A stretch of DNA of 64,000 bases from GCA-2733415 sp049614485 (GCA_049614485.1 JBMZDR010000003.1:62001-126000); one strand, 5' to 3'. Shown: positions 50,532 to 58,679, numbered from the stretch's first letter. Numbers and translations: made by a program. The notes: generated by a model from the letters alone, not told the origin.

Positions 50532-51353
50532 TTATTTAGTATTGAAATTTTCTAATTCTTTAGTTATATATGCTAGGTTTTCTTCCGCATCTTCAGAAAA
50601 CTCTGAATCTGTACTTACCTTTTTCCATTTATTGTAATATTCTATCGCCTCTTCTAAACGGTCTTTCTTTCTCCTGTCTGTACTATTTTTAGCTAATAAA
50701 AAAGCCGTGTCAAACCTGTAATATAAGGCTTTTTCTTTATACTTCGTACCAGGATTATCTCTTAAAAAATTTTCTAATGCTGTAATTGCAGCATAATAAT
50801 CATCTCTAAACTGAGTGCCACTACTAATTCTGTGGTGATATCCTTTGGCAATATTATAAGCTTTATCTTGTAATTTAGTATCCATTTCCAAGGTCAAATC
50901 ACTTGCTTCTTTAAAATACTCTGATTTTGGGTAGGTATTCATAAAGTTTTGCAGCTTTAAAATTGCTTTTTCAGTATCCTCCTGATCTAAACTTGATCTA
51001 GGCGACAAATAGTAATAACTTTTTGCTGCTTTAAAAGCCATCTCATCAAGCTTTTCACTTCTAGGGTAGGCTTTCACAAAACGCTCTAATTGATACGCTG
51101 ATGTTACATAATCCTCTTGCATGTAAAATGTATTCCCATACATATACATCAATTTCTCAGCACCTGGTTTTCCTCTATACCCAGGAACAATTTGTGCAAA
51201 TAAGCGTTGTGCTTTAGTTATTTTACCCTCGTTATATAGTTTTTCTCCTAAAGCATATTTAGGCGGAATTTCATCTTTCCTAAATACTTTTTGGTATTCT
51301 GAACATGAGCCTAAGGCTAATGCAATGGTAAATATGTATAGTAAGTGCTTCAT
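50532..51353 (-). CDS. bamD: Outer membrane protein assembly factor BamD
   Basis: The 273-residue lipoprotein (MKHLLYIFTIALALGSCSEY, Cys17) consists of TPR repeats: YNEGKITKAQRLFAQIVPGYRG, QEDYVTSAYQLERFVKAYPRSE, AILKLQNFMNTYPKSEYFKEA and DYYAAITALENFLRDNPGTKYKEKAL. BamD scaffolds the BAM complex that folds outer-membrane barrels. It is followed by rpoZ at 5 bp. There are 133 bp to dapA upstream. Confidence 0.9.
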   Translation of the reverse strand: MKHLLYIFTIALALGSCSEYQKVFRKDEIPPKYALGEKLYNEGKITKAQRLFAQIVPGYRGKPGAEKLMYMYGNTFYMQEDYVTSAYQLERFVKAYPRSEKLDEMAFKAAKSYYYLSPRSSLDQEDTEKAILKLQNFMNTYPKSEYFKEASDLTLEMDTKLQDKAYNIAKGYHHRISSGTQFRDDYYAAITALENFLRDNPGTKYKEKALYYRFDTAFLLAKNSTDRRKKDRLEEAIEYYNKWKKVSTDSEFSEDAEENLAYITKELENFNTK

Positions 51354-51486
51354 ATATAATCAAAAGATTTTGCGAAATTAATCATTTTTAATTGAACTAA
51401 AAATAATTTCTTTAACGAAGATAGGTTTCCTATTGATAAAGCCTTTAATATTTACTAAAATTTAACTTTTATAAGGAATTTACACA

Positions 51487-52362
51487 TTATAACGCCGCAA
51501 TAAAATTATCAATCTTATTCTGCAAACTTTCACTCGCTTCAATTAAGGGCAAACGCACAGTTGGCTCACATAAATTTAAGCTTTTAAACATGGCTTTAAT
51601 CCCAACAGGATTTCCTTCTTCAAAAATGTAATCTATAGAATCAGCTACTTTATAATGTAAGTTGTACGCTGCTTTTGTCTCGCCTTTTAACCCTAGTCTG
51701 ATCATTTCAGAAAATTGCTTTGGCACACCTTCTCCTATAACTGATATCACTCCTGCTCCACCGGCTAAAGTCATTGGTAAAGCAATCATATCATCACCAG
51801 AAATCACTAAGAAATCTTTAGGAGCATGTTGAATAATTTTCATGGCCTGTACTAAATCGCCAGCCGCTTCTTTAACAGCTATTACATTATCAAAGTCAGT
51901 TGCCAAGCGCACAATGGTTTCAGGCAACATATTAGAAGCAGTTCTACCAGGCACATTATATAAAATAATTGGTTTTGGAGATGCTTGAGCAACCGCTTTA
52001 AAATGCTGGTAAATACCTTCTTGACTTGGCTTGTTATAATATGGCGACACTGATAATACAGCATCAAAATCAGATAAATCTGTGCTTTTCAATTGTGCAA
52101 CAACATCAGCTGTATTGTTTCCTCCTACTCCTAAAACCATTGGCAAACGCTTATTGTTCACCTCAGTAATTTTAGCAATCACTTGCTGTTTTTCTTCAGC
52201 AGTTAACACCACACTTTCCCCTGTTGTTCCTAAAACAACTAAGTATTCTACTCCACCGTCAATTACGTAATTTACAATGCGTTCTAACGCATCAAAATCT
52301 ACACTTTTATCTGTTTTAAATGGCGTTACCAAAGCCACACCAGTACCTAAAAACTTGCTCAT
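51487..52362 (-). CDS. dapA: 4-hydroxy-tetrahydrodipicolinate synthase
   Basis: The 291-residue TIM-barrel aldolase has GTTGES (about 45-50), the catalytic Tyr135 in ILYNVPGRT, and the Schiff-base Lys164 in IAVKEAAGDL. It condenses pyruvate with aspartate semialdehyde in the lysine and diaminopimelate pathway. The start codon overlaps the preceding stop (TAATG), so it is coupled to the DUF6913-like gene. Confidence 0.95.
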   Translation of the reverse strand: MSKFLGTGVALVTPFKTDKSVDFDALERIVNYVIDGGVEYLVVLGTTGESVVLTAEEKQQVIAKITEVNNKRLPMVLGVGGNNTADVVAQLKSTDLSDFDAVLSVSPYYNKPSQEGIYQHFKAVAQASPKPIILYNVPGRTASNMLPETIVRLATDFDNVIAVKEAAGDLVQAMKIIQHAPKDFLVISGDDMIALPMTLAGGAGVISVIGEGVPKQFSEMIRLGLKGETKAAYNLHYKVADSIDYIFEEGNPVGIKAMFKSLNLCEPTVRLPLIEASESLQNKIDNFIAAL

Positions 52363-52877
52363 TATATTTTATTTAAAATGGATAAATATTTCTTTAGTTC
52401 AAATGTAAAAGTTTTAATGTCAGAAAGCTCTGTAACTACACATAAATCGTTAATGTGTTCATTGACTCCAACAAAACCTATTTTATACTTAGCATTAGAT
52501 TGCACAGCGGCTAAGTTTAATAATTGTTTATCTTCATTATAAAAACTCAATAAAGCATCAAAGTCTGTAGAAAGAAACGTTTTAGCGTTTGAATTATTTA
52601 ACTGCCCTTTAAAACCTAGGTTGTTATCTGTAAAAACTGACTCCGTAAACGTCTCAGCAACTTTTTTATTAGGATGATAATAGAGCACCGCTATGCTTTC
52701 AGTTGAAACACCAAACACATCTGATATTTCATTTAAAAATGGAAACGATTCGAAAACTGTAGCATCTACTAAAACTCCAATAGTTTTAATTTTTGATTGA
52801 TCAAGCATCCGCTTTTCTTGCAGTTGCTTTATCAGGTACTTTTGAGCTGATTTTCTTTTGAATCCTTTTAAAAACAT
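52362..52877 (-). CDS. Conserved Bacteroidota protein (DUF6913-like)
   Basis: The 171-residue cytoplasmic protein begins MFLKGFKRKSAQKYLIKQLQ, continues TIGVLVDATVFESFPFLNEIS and ends KTFTFELKKYLSILNKI. I recall this as DUF6913, a small family next to dapA in Flavobacteriia; the number is unverified. No catalytic motif is seen. ATG 52877 is used; the frame is open for 10 more codons upstream. It shares the TAATG overlap with dapA and diverges from the 5'-nucleotidase genes. Confidence 0.65.
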   Translation of the reverse strand: MFLKGFKRKSAQKYLIKQLQEKRMLDQSKIKTIGVLVDATVFESFPFLNEISDVFGVSTESIAVLYYHPNKKVAETFTESVFTDNNLGFKGQLNNSNAKTFLSTDFDALLSFYNEDKQLLNLAAVQSNAKYKIGFVGVNEHINDLCVVTELSDIKTFTFELKKYLSILNKI

Positions 52878-52948
52878 TAACTTTACATTTAATGTACAAA
52901 AATACATCCCAAATAGTCAGTAAACAAATTGCAATCGACTTTAAATCT

Positions 52949-53707
52949 ATGAAAAAACTATATTTACTTTTAAGCAGTTGTATACTCATACTAAGTGCTT
53001 GTAAAAAAGAGGTTCCCTCACAATTATATCAAGTAAAAGCACATCAACTTATAACCGATAGCACGACTGTTGCTAATACAGAAATTACTGAGTTTATAGC
53101 GCCATTTAAAACACATTTAAACGAACAATTGGATGCCGTGTTATGCACTACACCGATTGATTTAACACGTATTGACGGTGAGCTTGAAAGTAGCTTAGGA
53201 AATTTAATGGCCGATATTTGTTTTGAACAAGGAAACCCCGTATACAATAAACAAACTGGTGGTACAATTGATTTTGTGTTATTCAATTACGGGGGCATTC
53301 GTGCACCAATTGCCAAAGGGAATATCACGGCACGTAATGCTTTTGAAGTGATGCCTTTTGAAAACGAATTGGTTATTGCTGAATTATCTGGTGAAAAAGT
53401 AAAAGACTTATTGCACTATTTGGCGGTGAATAAAAAAGCCCACCCAATTTCTAAATTGCGATTAAAATTAAAAGATGATACTTATACGGATGTTACAATA
53501 AACGACAAGAAATTTGACACTTCAAAAAACTATTTTGTGTTGACATCAGATTATTTACAAGAAGGTGGTGACAAGATGAACTTTTTCAAAGCCCCTGTGT
53601 CTATACACAAAACAGATTATAAAATTAGAACCGCTTTAATTGATTATTTTAAAAAGACAGACAGTATAATTCCTAACCTTGATAACCGTTTTACTTATGC
53701 AAACTAG
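52949..53707 (+). CDS. 5'-nucleotidase C-terminal domain lipoprotein
   Basis: The 252-residue lipoprotein (MKKLYLLLSSCILILSACKK, Cys18) contains the substrate-binding C-terminal domain of 5'-nucleotidases: ESSLGNLMADICFEQ, VLFNYGGIRAPIAKGNITARNAFEVMPFENELVI and FVLTSDYLQEGGDKMNFF. The catalytic metallophosphatase domain is encoded by the next gene, which starts before this one ends (11-bp overlap). So one enzyme is split into two proteins in reverse domain order. It lies back-to-back with the DUF6913-like gene. Confidence 0.9.
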   Translation: MKKLYLLLSSCILILSACKKEVPSQLYQVKAHQLITDSTTVANTEITEFIAPFKTHLNEQLDAVLCTTPIDLTRIDGELESSLGNLMADICFEQGNPVYNKQTGGTIDFVLFNYGGIRAPIAKGNITARNAFEVMPFENELVIAELSGEKVKDLLHYLAVNKKAHPISKLRLKLKDDTYTDVTINDKKFDTSKNYFVLTSDYLQEGGDKMNFFKAPVSIHKTDYKIRTALIDYFKKTDSIIPNLDNRFTYAN

Positions 53708-54614
53708 ACGTCATTTTTTACAAAAAACAGCAGCAGGAACAGCATTCTTAGGTATTGGAGGACTTACATTAAGTTCCTTTAGCAAACCAACTGATACTAA
53801 AATTACTATTCTGCACACAAACGATGTGCATAGTCAGATAGAACCGTTACCAAATAACCATTACAAATATCCAGGTTTAGGAGGTTTTGCCAGACGTGCA
53901 ACTATTGTTGACAACATCAGAAAAGAAAACCCGAACACCTTGTTATTAGATGCGGGTGATATCTTTCAAGGCACACCCTATTTCAATTATTTTGGCGGTG
54001 AGTTAGAATTTAAACTGATGTCAATGTTAGGTTATGATGTGGCGACTTTAGGAAACCACGATTTTGACAATGGTATTGATGGTTTTTTAAAACAACTCCC
54101 AAATGCCAAATTCGATTTTGTATCTGCTAATTATAAGTTTGAAAACACCGTTTTAGACGGTAAAGTAAAACCTTACAAAACCTTTGTAAAAGACGGCATT
54201 AAAATTGGCGTGTTTGGTTTAGGTGTTGAGTTAGACGGTTTAGTGAGCAAGCGCTTATATAAAGAAACTGAGTATTTAAACCCGATTGAAATTGCTCAAG
54301 ATACAGCACGTATTTTAAAAGAAACTGAACAGTGTGATTTGGTTATTTGTTTATCACACATAGGTTATCATTATAAAAACAATCCTAAAAAAGTGTGCGA
54401 TCTACAATTAGCACGCGAAACAAAAAACATCGATTTAATTATTGGTGGACACACGCATACCTTACTCCCAAAACCAACTATTGAAAAGAATAGTATTGGC
54501 GAAAATGTCTTAATTAACCAATGCGGAAAAAGTGGCGTGTATATAGGACAAGTAGATTTCTACTTTTCTACAGATGGTAGCAAAACTGCCAACGGAAAAT
54601 CAATTATTGTATAA
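53697..54614 (+). CDS. 5'-nucleotidase metallophosphatase subunit with Tat-like signal
   Basis: The 305-residue protein has an N-terminal MQTRRHFLQKTAAGTAFLGIGG, a twin-arginine-type signal, followed by a calcineurin-like metallophosphatase domain: ILHTNDVHSQIEP, LLLDAGDIFQGTPYF, TLGNHDFDNG, VICLSHIGYH and IGGHTHTLLP. All dimetal-site motifs (DxH, GDxxQG, GNHD, GHTH) are visible. The second domain is supplied by the previous gene. ATG 53697 is used. It is likely periplasmic, releasing nucleosides from nucleotides. Confidence 0.9.
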   Translation: MQTRRHFLQKTAAGTAFLGIGGLTLSSFSKPTDTKITILHTNDVHSQIEPLPNNHYKYPGLGGFARRATIVDNIRKENPNTLLLDAGDIFQGTPYFNYFGGELEFKLMSMLGYDVATLGNHDFDNGIDGFLKQLPNAKFDFVSANYKFENTVLDGKVKPYKTFVKDGIKIGVFGLGVELDGLVSKRLYKETEYLNPIEIAQDTARILKETEQCDLVICLSHIGYHYKNNPKKVCDLQLARETKNIDLIIGGHTHTLLPKPTIEKNSIGENVLINQCGKSGVYIGQVDFYFSTDGSKTANGKSIIV

Positions 54615-54635
54615 AAAAAACTCAAAATAGTACTT

Positions 54636-55340
54636 ATGGACAATACTCAACAACCTCAATATTCTAAAGTTGCAACATTATCAAACGAAGCAAAAGTTGC
54701 CTTTTATAAAAAAACATATAGCCACGTAGCTGGAGGTGTTCTTGCCTTTTTCATAGCGGAATACTTTTTATTACAATCTACAACCATTGTAGATTTCATG
54801 CTCTCAATGATGCAAGGTTGGAGCTGGTTAATCATGTTAGTTGGGTTTATGTTTATAACACAATATGCAGAAAGTACAGCACTAAAAACAAGCGACAAAA
54901 ACAAACAATACATGGCTTACGGTTTATACATACTAGCCGAAGCTATTATTTTCATTCCGTTATTATACATTGCTATTATGTATTCTGGTGGCTTAGAACT
55001 CATCAACCAAGCTGCCATTGTAACCTTATCCCTATTTAGTGGTTTAACAGCCGTAGTATTTGTAACTAAAAAAGACTTCTCTTTTTTAAGATCTATTCTA
55101 ACAGTTGGTTTTTTCATTGCTTTAGGCTTAATTGTTGCCGGAACATTATTTGGTTTCGACTTAGGCTTATGGTTTTCTGTAGGCATGTGCGTGTTAGCTG
55201 CTGGTTCTATATTATACCAAACATCTAACTTGGTTCATAAATACACCAACGAACAATACATACCAGCTGCTATTGGTTTATTTGCCTCTTTAATGCTACT
55301 GTTTTGGTATGTGTTGAGAATATTTATGTCAAGGGATTAG
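54636..55340 (+). CDS. Bax inhibitor-1/YccA family membrane protein
   Basis: The 234-residue protein has seven membrane helices and the family pattern FYKKTYSHVAGGVLAFFIAEYFLL, TKKDFSFLRSILTVGFFIALGLIVAG and FSVGMCVLAAGSILYQTSNLVHKY. Homologues form pH-sensitive calcium-leak channels (BsYetJ) or bind FtsH (YccA). It starts 21 bp after the nucleotidase gene, so it may be on the same transcript. Confidence 0.88.
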   Translation: MDNTQQPQYSKVATLSNEAKVAFYKKTYSHVAGGVLAFFIAEYFLLQSTTIVDFMLSMMQGWSWLIMLVGFMFITQYAESTALKTSDKNKQYMAYGLYILAEAIIFIPLLYIAIMYSGGLELINQAAIVTLSLFSGLTAVVFVTKKDFSFLRSILTVGFFIALGLIVAGTLFGFDLGLWFSVGMCVLAAGSILYQTSNLVHKYTNEQYIPAAIGLFASLMLLFWYVLRIFMSRD

Positions 55341-55361
55341 GTTTGAAAAATAAACTATTAA

Positions 55362-55838
55362 ATGCCAATAATTAAGCTTATAACAGAAATAAATGTAGAA
55401 AGAGAGGTCGTTTTTGACCTTTCTAGAAGTATTGATTTACATAAAATCTCTACCGAACAAACTAATGAAGAAGCAATTTCTGGTAAAATAAGTGGTTTAA
55501 TTAATCTAAATGAAAGTGTTACTTGGAGAGCTAAACATTTTGGCATTTATCAAAATCTAACTTCAAAAGTTACAAAATTTGATTATCCAAATTATTTTGT
55601 AGATGAAATGCAAAAGGGTGCTTTTAAAAGTTTTAAACACGAGCATCATTTTGTAGAGCAAAACGAAAAAACTGTAATGACTGACATCTTTGATTATAAA
55701 TCACCATTCGGTCTTTTAGGTAAATTAGCTGATGAACTTTTTCTAAAAAAGTATATGACTTATTTACTAACTGAACGGAATAGAATTGTTAAAGAATTTG
55801 CAGAATCCGGTAAATGGAAAGAAATTATAAATATCTAG
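55362..55838 (+). CDS. SRPBCC family protein (polyketide cyclase / START-like)
   Basis: The 158-residue protein has the helix-grip layout MPIIKLITEINVEREVVFDLSRSIDLHK, then SVTWRAKHFGIYQNLTSKV, PNYFVDEMQKGAFKSFKHEHHFVE and MTDIFDYKSPFGLLGKLADELFLKKYM. This pattern is often called cell division inhibitor-like, although no such activity is established. It probably binds a hydrophobic ligand. It is 21 bp after the Bax-inhibitor gene. A gene for a lipoprotein follows 26 bp later. Confidence 0.82.
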   Translation: MPIIKLITEINVEREVVFDLSRSIDLHKISTEQTNEEAISGKISGLINLNESVTWRAKHFGIYQNLTSKVTKFDYPNYFVDEMQKGAFKSFKHEHHFVEQNEKTVMTDIFDYKSPFGLLGKLADELFLKKYMTYLLTERNRIVKEFAESGKWKEIINI

Positions 55839-55864
55839 AATCACTTTCTATCAAATCATTACTC

Positions 55865-56488
55865 ATGTCAACAAAAAAACACTCAATTATATTTATTCTA
55901 ATTATATTCTGTTCTTGTAACAGTTATAAAACAGAAACTACTGAGGAATTGAGAAATATTTTCACAAACCGTGAAATTAAGGATATTAATAGATTAGTTG
56001 ATTTTTTTGAAACAAGAATGAATTCTAATAAACATAATCTTAATGATAAATATAAACACTGGATTATTAGTAATTCAAATATTGAAGATGACACTTGGGA
56101 AAAATTTAATTTAAAAGACCTATTACAAGTCTATAAAAAAATAGATAGTACCACATTCAATGAAATATGGCAGTTTAATGAAATGAGATATCTTGAAACT
56201 AAAGATACATTAAGTTATTTAAACTTAGCCTATGAAAAAAAATACCATCAATACTTAGTAGAACTTGGAAAAAAATCTAAAAAAATGGAATGGTATGCTA
56301 ATAAGGCATACCAAAGTGGTGATCTTCCTCAGTTAATGGACCTACACAACTTATTTATAACTGTTGATACCATTAATGAAAGTCCTAAAATTCAACCTAA
56401 TTATGATTTTAACGAAAGAGTTTTAATTACAATTTCTTCAATTAAACATTACGACAATTACCACCGAAAAGAAAAATTCAGGAAATAA
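55865..56488 (+). CDS. Lipoprotein of unknown function
   Basis: The 207-residue protein has a lipoprotein signal (STKKHSIIFILIIFCSC, Cys18). The mature part is helical and Lys/Glu/Asn-rich: ELRNIFTNREIKDINRLVDFFETRM, then WKxF-like sequences (HWIISNSNIEDDTWEKFNL) and LPQLMDLHNLFITVDTIN. I do not recognise a family. ATG 55865 is favoured over 55814, because the latter lies within the SRPBCC gene and would bury the signal. It is A+T-richer than the neighbours, as expected for an accessory gene. Confidence 0.6.
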   Translation: MSTKKHSIIFILIIFCSCNSYKTETTEELRNIFTNREIKDINRLVDFFETRMNSNKHNLNDKYKHWIISNSNIEDDTWEKFNLKDLLQVYKKIDSTTFNEIWQFNEMRYLETKDTLSYLNLAYEKKYHQYLVELGKKSKKMEWYANKAYQSGDLPQLMDLHNLFITVDTINESPKIQPNYDFNERVLITISSIKHYDNYHRKEKFRK

Positions 56489-56618
56489 CAATACTTATAA
56501 ACTGGATGCTTTTTCAATTTCAAACCAGGACTAGTCCCCTTTTCAACCCTTTGTTTTAAAGTGTTTTCATAATCTGTTCAGATATTTGTAGCAACATTAA
56601 TCTAAACAAATTTTTATT

Positions 56619-57029
56619 ATGAAAAAGTTATTATGTATTGCCGTGATGTTTATGTGTACACTTGGATTCTCTCAAAGTTCAGTAACATCAAAAAGTGGAG
56701 TCTTTAATTTTGTATCAGAAACTATTGATTATGGTACCATCGCAAAAAATGATAATGGTAACAGGTCCTTCAGTTTTAAAAACACTGGAACAGCACCAAT
56801 TATCATTACGAGCGTTAAAGGAAGTTGTGGTTGTACCGTGGCTACAAAACCAAGCAAACCAATTATGCCAAATGAAACCGCAGAAATTGGTGTAACCTAC
56901 GACACTAAACGTGTTGGTGCATTTTCAAAAACCATTACAGTGGTATCTAACGCATCTGAAAAAAATAAAGTCTTACGTATAAAAGGTTCTGTTACTAAAG
57001 AGAATTCCACACAAGTAGTTACTAACTAA
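56619..57029 (+). CDS. DUF1573 domain-containing secreted protein
   Basis: The 136-residue protein has a signal peptide (MKKLLCIAVMFMCTLGFSQ) and an Ig-like DUF1573 domain: ISETIDYGTIAKNDNGNRSFSFKNTGTAPIIITSVKGSCGCTVATKPSKPI-type pattern. Seen features are KGSCGCTV with its paired cysteines and GVTYDTKRVGAFSKTITVVSN. The family is widespread in Bacteroidota and is related to ASH/MSP beta-sandwiches. The gene is followed by a long imperfect hairpin. Confidence 0.86.
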   Translation: MKKLLCIAVMFMCTLGFSQSSVTSKSGVFNFVSETIDYGTIAKNDNGNRSFSFKNTGTAPIIITSVKGSCGCTVATKPSKPIMPNETAEIGVTYDTKRVGAFSKTITVVSNASEKNKVLRIKGSVTKENSTQVVTN

Positions 57030-57052
57030 CAATTAATCTATTTAAAATCATG

Positions 57053-57101
57053 TTGTCACAGCTACTCTGAGTTTTCTCAGTTTGAGTTGTGGCAATATTT
57101 T
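57053..57101 (+). terminator. Imperfect hairpin after the DUF1573 gene
   Basis: Stem pieces CACA/TGTG and CTGAG/CTCAG (57057-57091) around a T4 loop form a long bulged hairpin. A weak T-rich tail (ATATTTTTAT) follows. It may terminate the DUF1573 transcript before the LuxR gene. Confidence 0.5.
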
Positions 57102-57126
57102 TATCTATAGTCTATTACAGAAATCA

Positions 57127-57134
57127 TATATTTG
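57127..57134 (+). promoter_or_regulatory. Predicted -7 box of the LuxR-family gene
   Basis: TATATTTG at 57127-57134 matches the Bacteroidota -7 consensus exactly and lies 21 bp before ATG 57156. I did not find a good TTG at the proper spacing. Confidence 0.45.
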
Positions 57135-57155
57135 TTACTCATCATATTTGTGAAC

Positions 57156-58208
57156 ATGCTAAAACAACTTTTTTATTGTAGTCTTTTCTTTTATTGCACG
57201 CTGCTTAGCGCGCAGTTTAAATTTTCTGGAGAAGTTACACCTCAGTTTGCAAATGCTACTGCGTATTTGACTGTCGTTGATGAATATCAAAAAAGTGATT
57301 TATTCATCACTGAGAAAATCATTCAAGAATGTCAAATAGATTCGTTAAACCGTTTTACATTTTCAGGTGATTTTTTAGCAGCAAAAAATATGCTGTATAA
57401 AATATATGTGGATACGTGTAATGATGATGTGTCAGATTACAAGCACTTGTTGAGTCATTGTGAAACTAGTCAATCCATCTTATTTATTGCTAATAATACG
57501 GACAGCATACATTTTCCTTTAAACGGTTTATCACAACTGTTTTGCGATATTGAAAACTCTAGTAAGCAGAATACGGCGGTTTTAGAACTCAACCAATTAC
57601 AAGAACAGTTATTGGCAAATTTACAATCGTCAAAAAGTGATGCACAACGTACGGTTATTTACAAGAATTGCTTTCAAAAGCTACAAGAATTTAGTACTAC
57701 GTTCAATGACCCTTTAGTAGAATTGTACGCTTTTCATTTGTACGCCAATGAAACTTCTTTTTGTAGACCATTTTATTTAAACGATTTAAAACATAATGCG
57801 TATTACATCAATTTGTTAGACCGTATTTCTGACACTTATCCAAATTCGGAATATGCAGCACAATTAGAAAACGATTTAAACAAAGACAATTATACCTTAC
57901 TAAAAGAGAAAAACGCATCAACAAGCATCTTTATATATCTTATTGGTGGCTTGTTAGTCATCTCATTACTTATAAACTTTATCTTATTCAGAAGACAACA
58001 AACACCAAAAGAAACAACACTTGATTACAAAGATGTACTGACTCCTCAAGAACAAAATATCTTTGAATTAATGCGTGACAAACACAGTAATAAAAATATA
58101 GCTGAACAATTATTTATAAGTGTAAGTACTGTAAAAACTCACATCAATAACATCTATTCCAAACTGAATATTTCGTCACGAAAAGAAGTGGATGGTTTTT
58201 TTGAGTAA
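57156..58208 (+). CDS. Membrane-anchored LuxR-family transcriptional regulator
   Basis: The 350-residue protein has a signal peptide (MLKQLFYCSLFFYCTLLSAQ), a periplasmic region of about 240 residues containing four to six cysteines (QECQIDS, DTCNDDVSDYKHLLSHCETS), a single membrane helix (about 262-284, IFIYLIGGLLVISLLINFILF) and a cytoplasmic LuxR HTH. The HTH reads LTPQEQNIFELMRDKHSNKNIAEQLFISVSTVKTHINNIYSKLNI (about 300-344). The topology implies that outside signals reach the DNA-binding domain through the membrane. The sensor domain is not recognised; typical TPRs are not evident. ATG 57156 is chosen for its signal peptide. Confidence 0.85.
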   Translation: MLKQLFYCSLFFYCTLLSAQFKFSGEVTPQFANATAYLTVVDEYQKSDLFITEKIIQECQIDSLNRFTFSGDFLAAKNMLYKIYVDTCNDDVSDYKHLLSHCETSQSILFIANNTDSIHFPLNGLSQLFCDIENSSKQNTAVLELNQLQEQLLANLQSSKSDAQRTVIYKNCFQKLQEFSTTFNDPLVELYAFHLYANETSFCRPFYLNDLKHNAYYINLLDRISDTYPNSEYAAQLENDLNKDNYTLLKEKNASTSIFIYLIGGLLVISLLINFILFRRQQTPKETTLDYKDVLTPQEQNIFELMRDKHSNKNIAEQLFISVSTVKTHINNIYSKLNISSRKEVDGFFE

Positions 58209-58210
58209 GA

Positions 58211-58234
58211 TTTTTATTCTATCGTAGAATATTT
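58211..58234 (+). repeat. Post-stop palindromic element, copy 1
   Basis: TTTTTATTCTATCGTAGAATATTT begins 2 bp after the LuxR stop codon. It holds the perfect inverted repeat TATTCTA/TAGAATA around TCG (58215-58231). The same 24-mer with a single change recurs at 58457, right after the next stop codon. Confidence 0.8.
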
Positions 58235-58288
58235 CTTTTCGCTCTTCTTAAATGATATATACATTTGCTTTAAACAAAATTATAAAAT

Positions 58289-58456
58289 ATGAAATATAAA
58301 GTAATCGATAAAATAGAGCTGATAGATTTAGAAAGAGACGTTAATAATCATTTAGAAAGTGGATGGAAACTACAAGGCGGAATTTCTGTTTCAAGAGCAA
58401 GATATTCTGGAGGTAATTATGAATTAAGATATTACCAAGCATTAGTTAAAGATTAA
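58289..58456 (+). CDS. DUF1737-like small protein
   Basis: The 55-residue protein, read from ATG 58289 to TAA 58454-58456, contains MKYKVIDKIELIDLERDVNN, then HLESGWKLQGGISVSRARYS and ends YELRYYQALVKD. The pattern of a MKYKVI strand, amphipathic helix, G-W-x-L-Q-G-G turn and a final YYQAL strand is that of DUF1737 proteins, small families of unknown function. No signal peptide. It stands between two copies of the hairpin element. Confidence 0.75.
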   Translation: MKYKVIDKIELIDLERDVNNHLESGWKLQGGISVSRARYSGGNYELRYYQALVKD

Positions 58457-58480
58457 TTTTTATTCTATCGTAGGATATTT
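58457..58480 (+). repeat. Post-stop palindromic element, copy 2
   Basis: This 24-nt copy begins directly after the DUF1737 stop codon and differs from copy 1 at one base (GTAGGAT for GTAGAAT). As RNA the changed base keeps a G-U pair, so arms TATTCTA/TAGGATA (58461-58477) still fold. Confidence 0.8.
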
Positions 58481-58544
58481 ATTATCCCAATTTATTCTAT
58501 TTACCTTTATTTAAGTAATTTTTTAATTATTAAAACACACTATT

Positions 58545-58637
58545 ATGGTTTTAGACAAAGACTACGAGTACACACAAGATGATTTAGACAACCATGCTAA
58601 TCAATTGAACCCAAACAATGATGAATATCAAGGATAA
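58545..58637 (+). CDS. Acidic micro-protein, 30 residues
   Basis: ATG 58545 to TAA 58635-58637 encodes MVLDKDYEYTQDDLDNHANQ followed by LNPNNDEYQG. It is strongly acidic, with no signal peptide or hydrophobic core. The segment DNHANQLNPNN looks like a short conserved motif I have met in other small bacterial proteins, but this memory is unverified. The coding nature is supported by a clean start and stop and the position between hairpin elements. It may be an orphan peptide or a remnant of a longer gene. Confidence 0.45.
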   Translation: MVLDKDYEYTQDDLDNHANQLNPNNDEYQG

Positions 58638-58646
58638 TTAGCACTC

Positions 58647-58679
58647 TATCCTCGTACAGCTATTAACTATACGAGGATA
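58647..58679 (+). repeat. Post-stop hairpin, diverged third member
   Basis: A 10-bp perfect stem TATCCTCGTA/TACGAGGATA (58647-58656 and 58670-58679) encloses a 13-nt loop, 9 bp after the micro-ORF stop and 13 bp before the next ATG. It shares the arm ends TATYCT and AGRATA and the trailing ATTTA with copies 1 and 2. No T-run follows, so it is not a canonical terminator. Confidence 0.7.
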
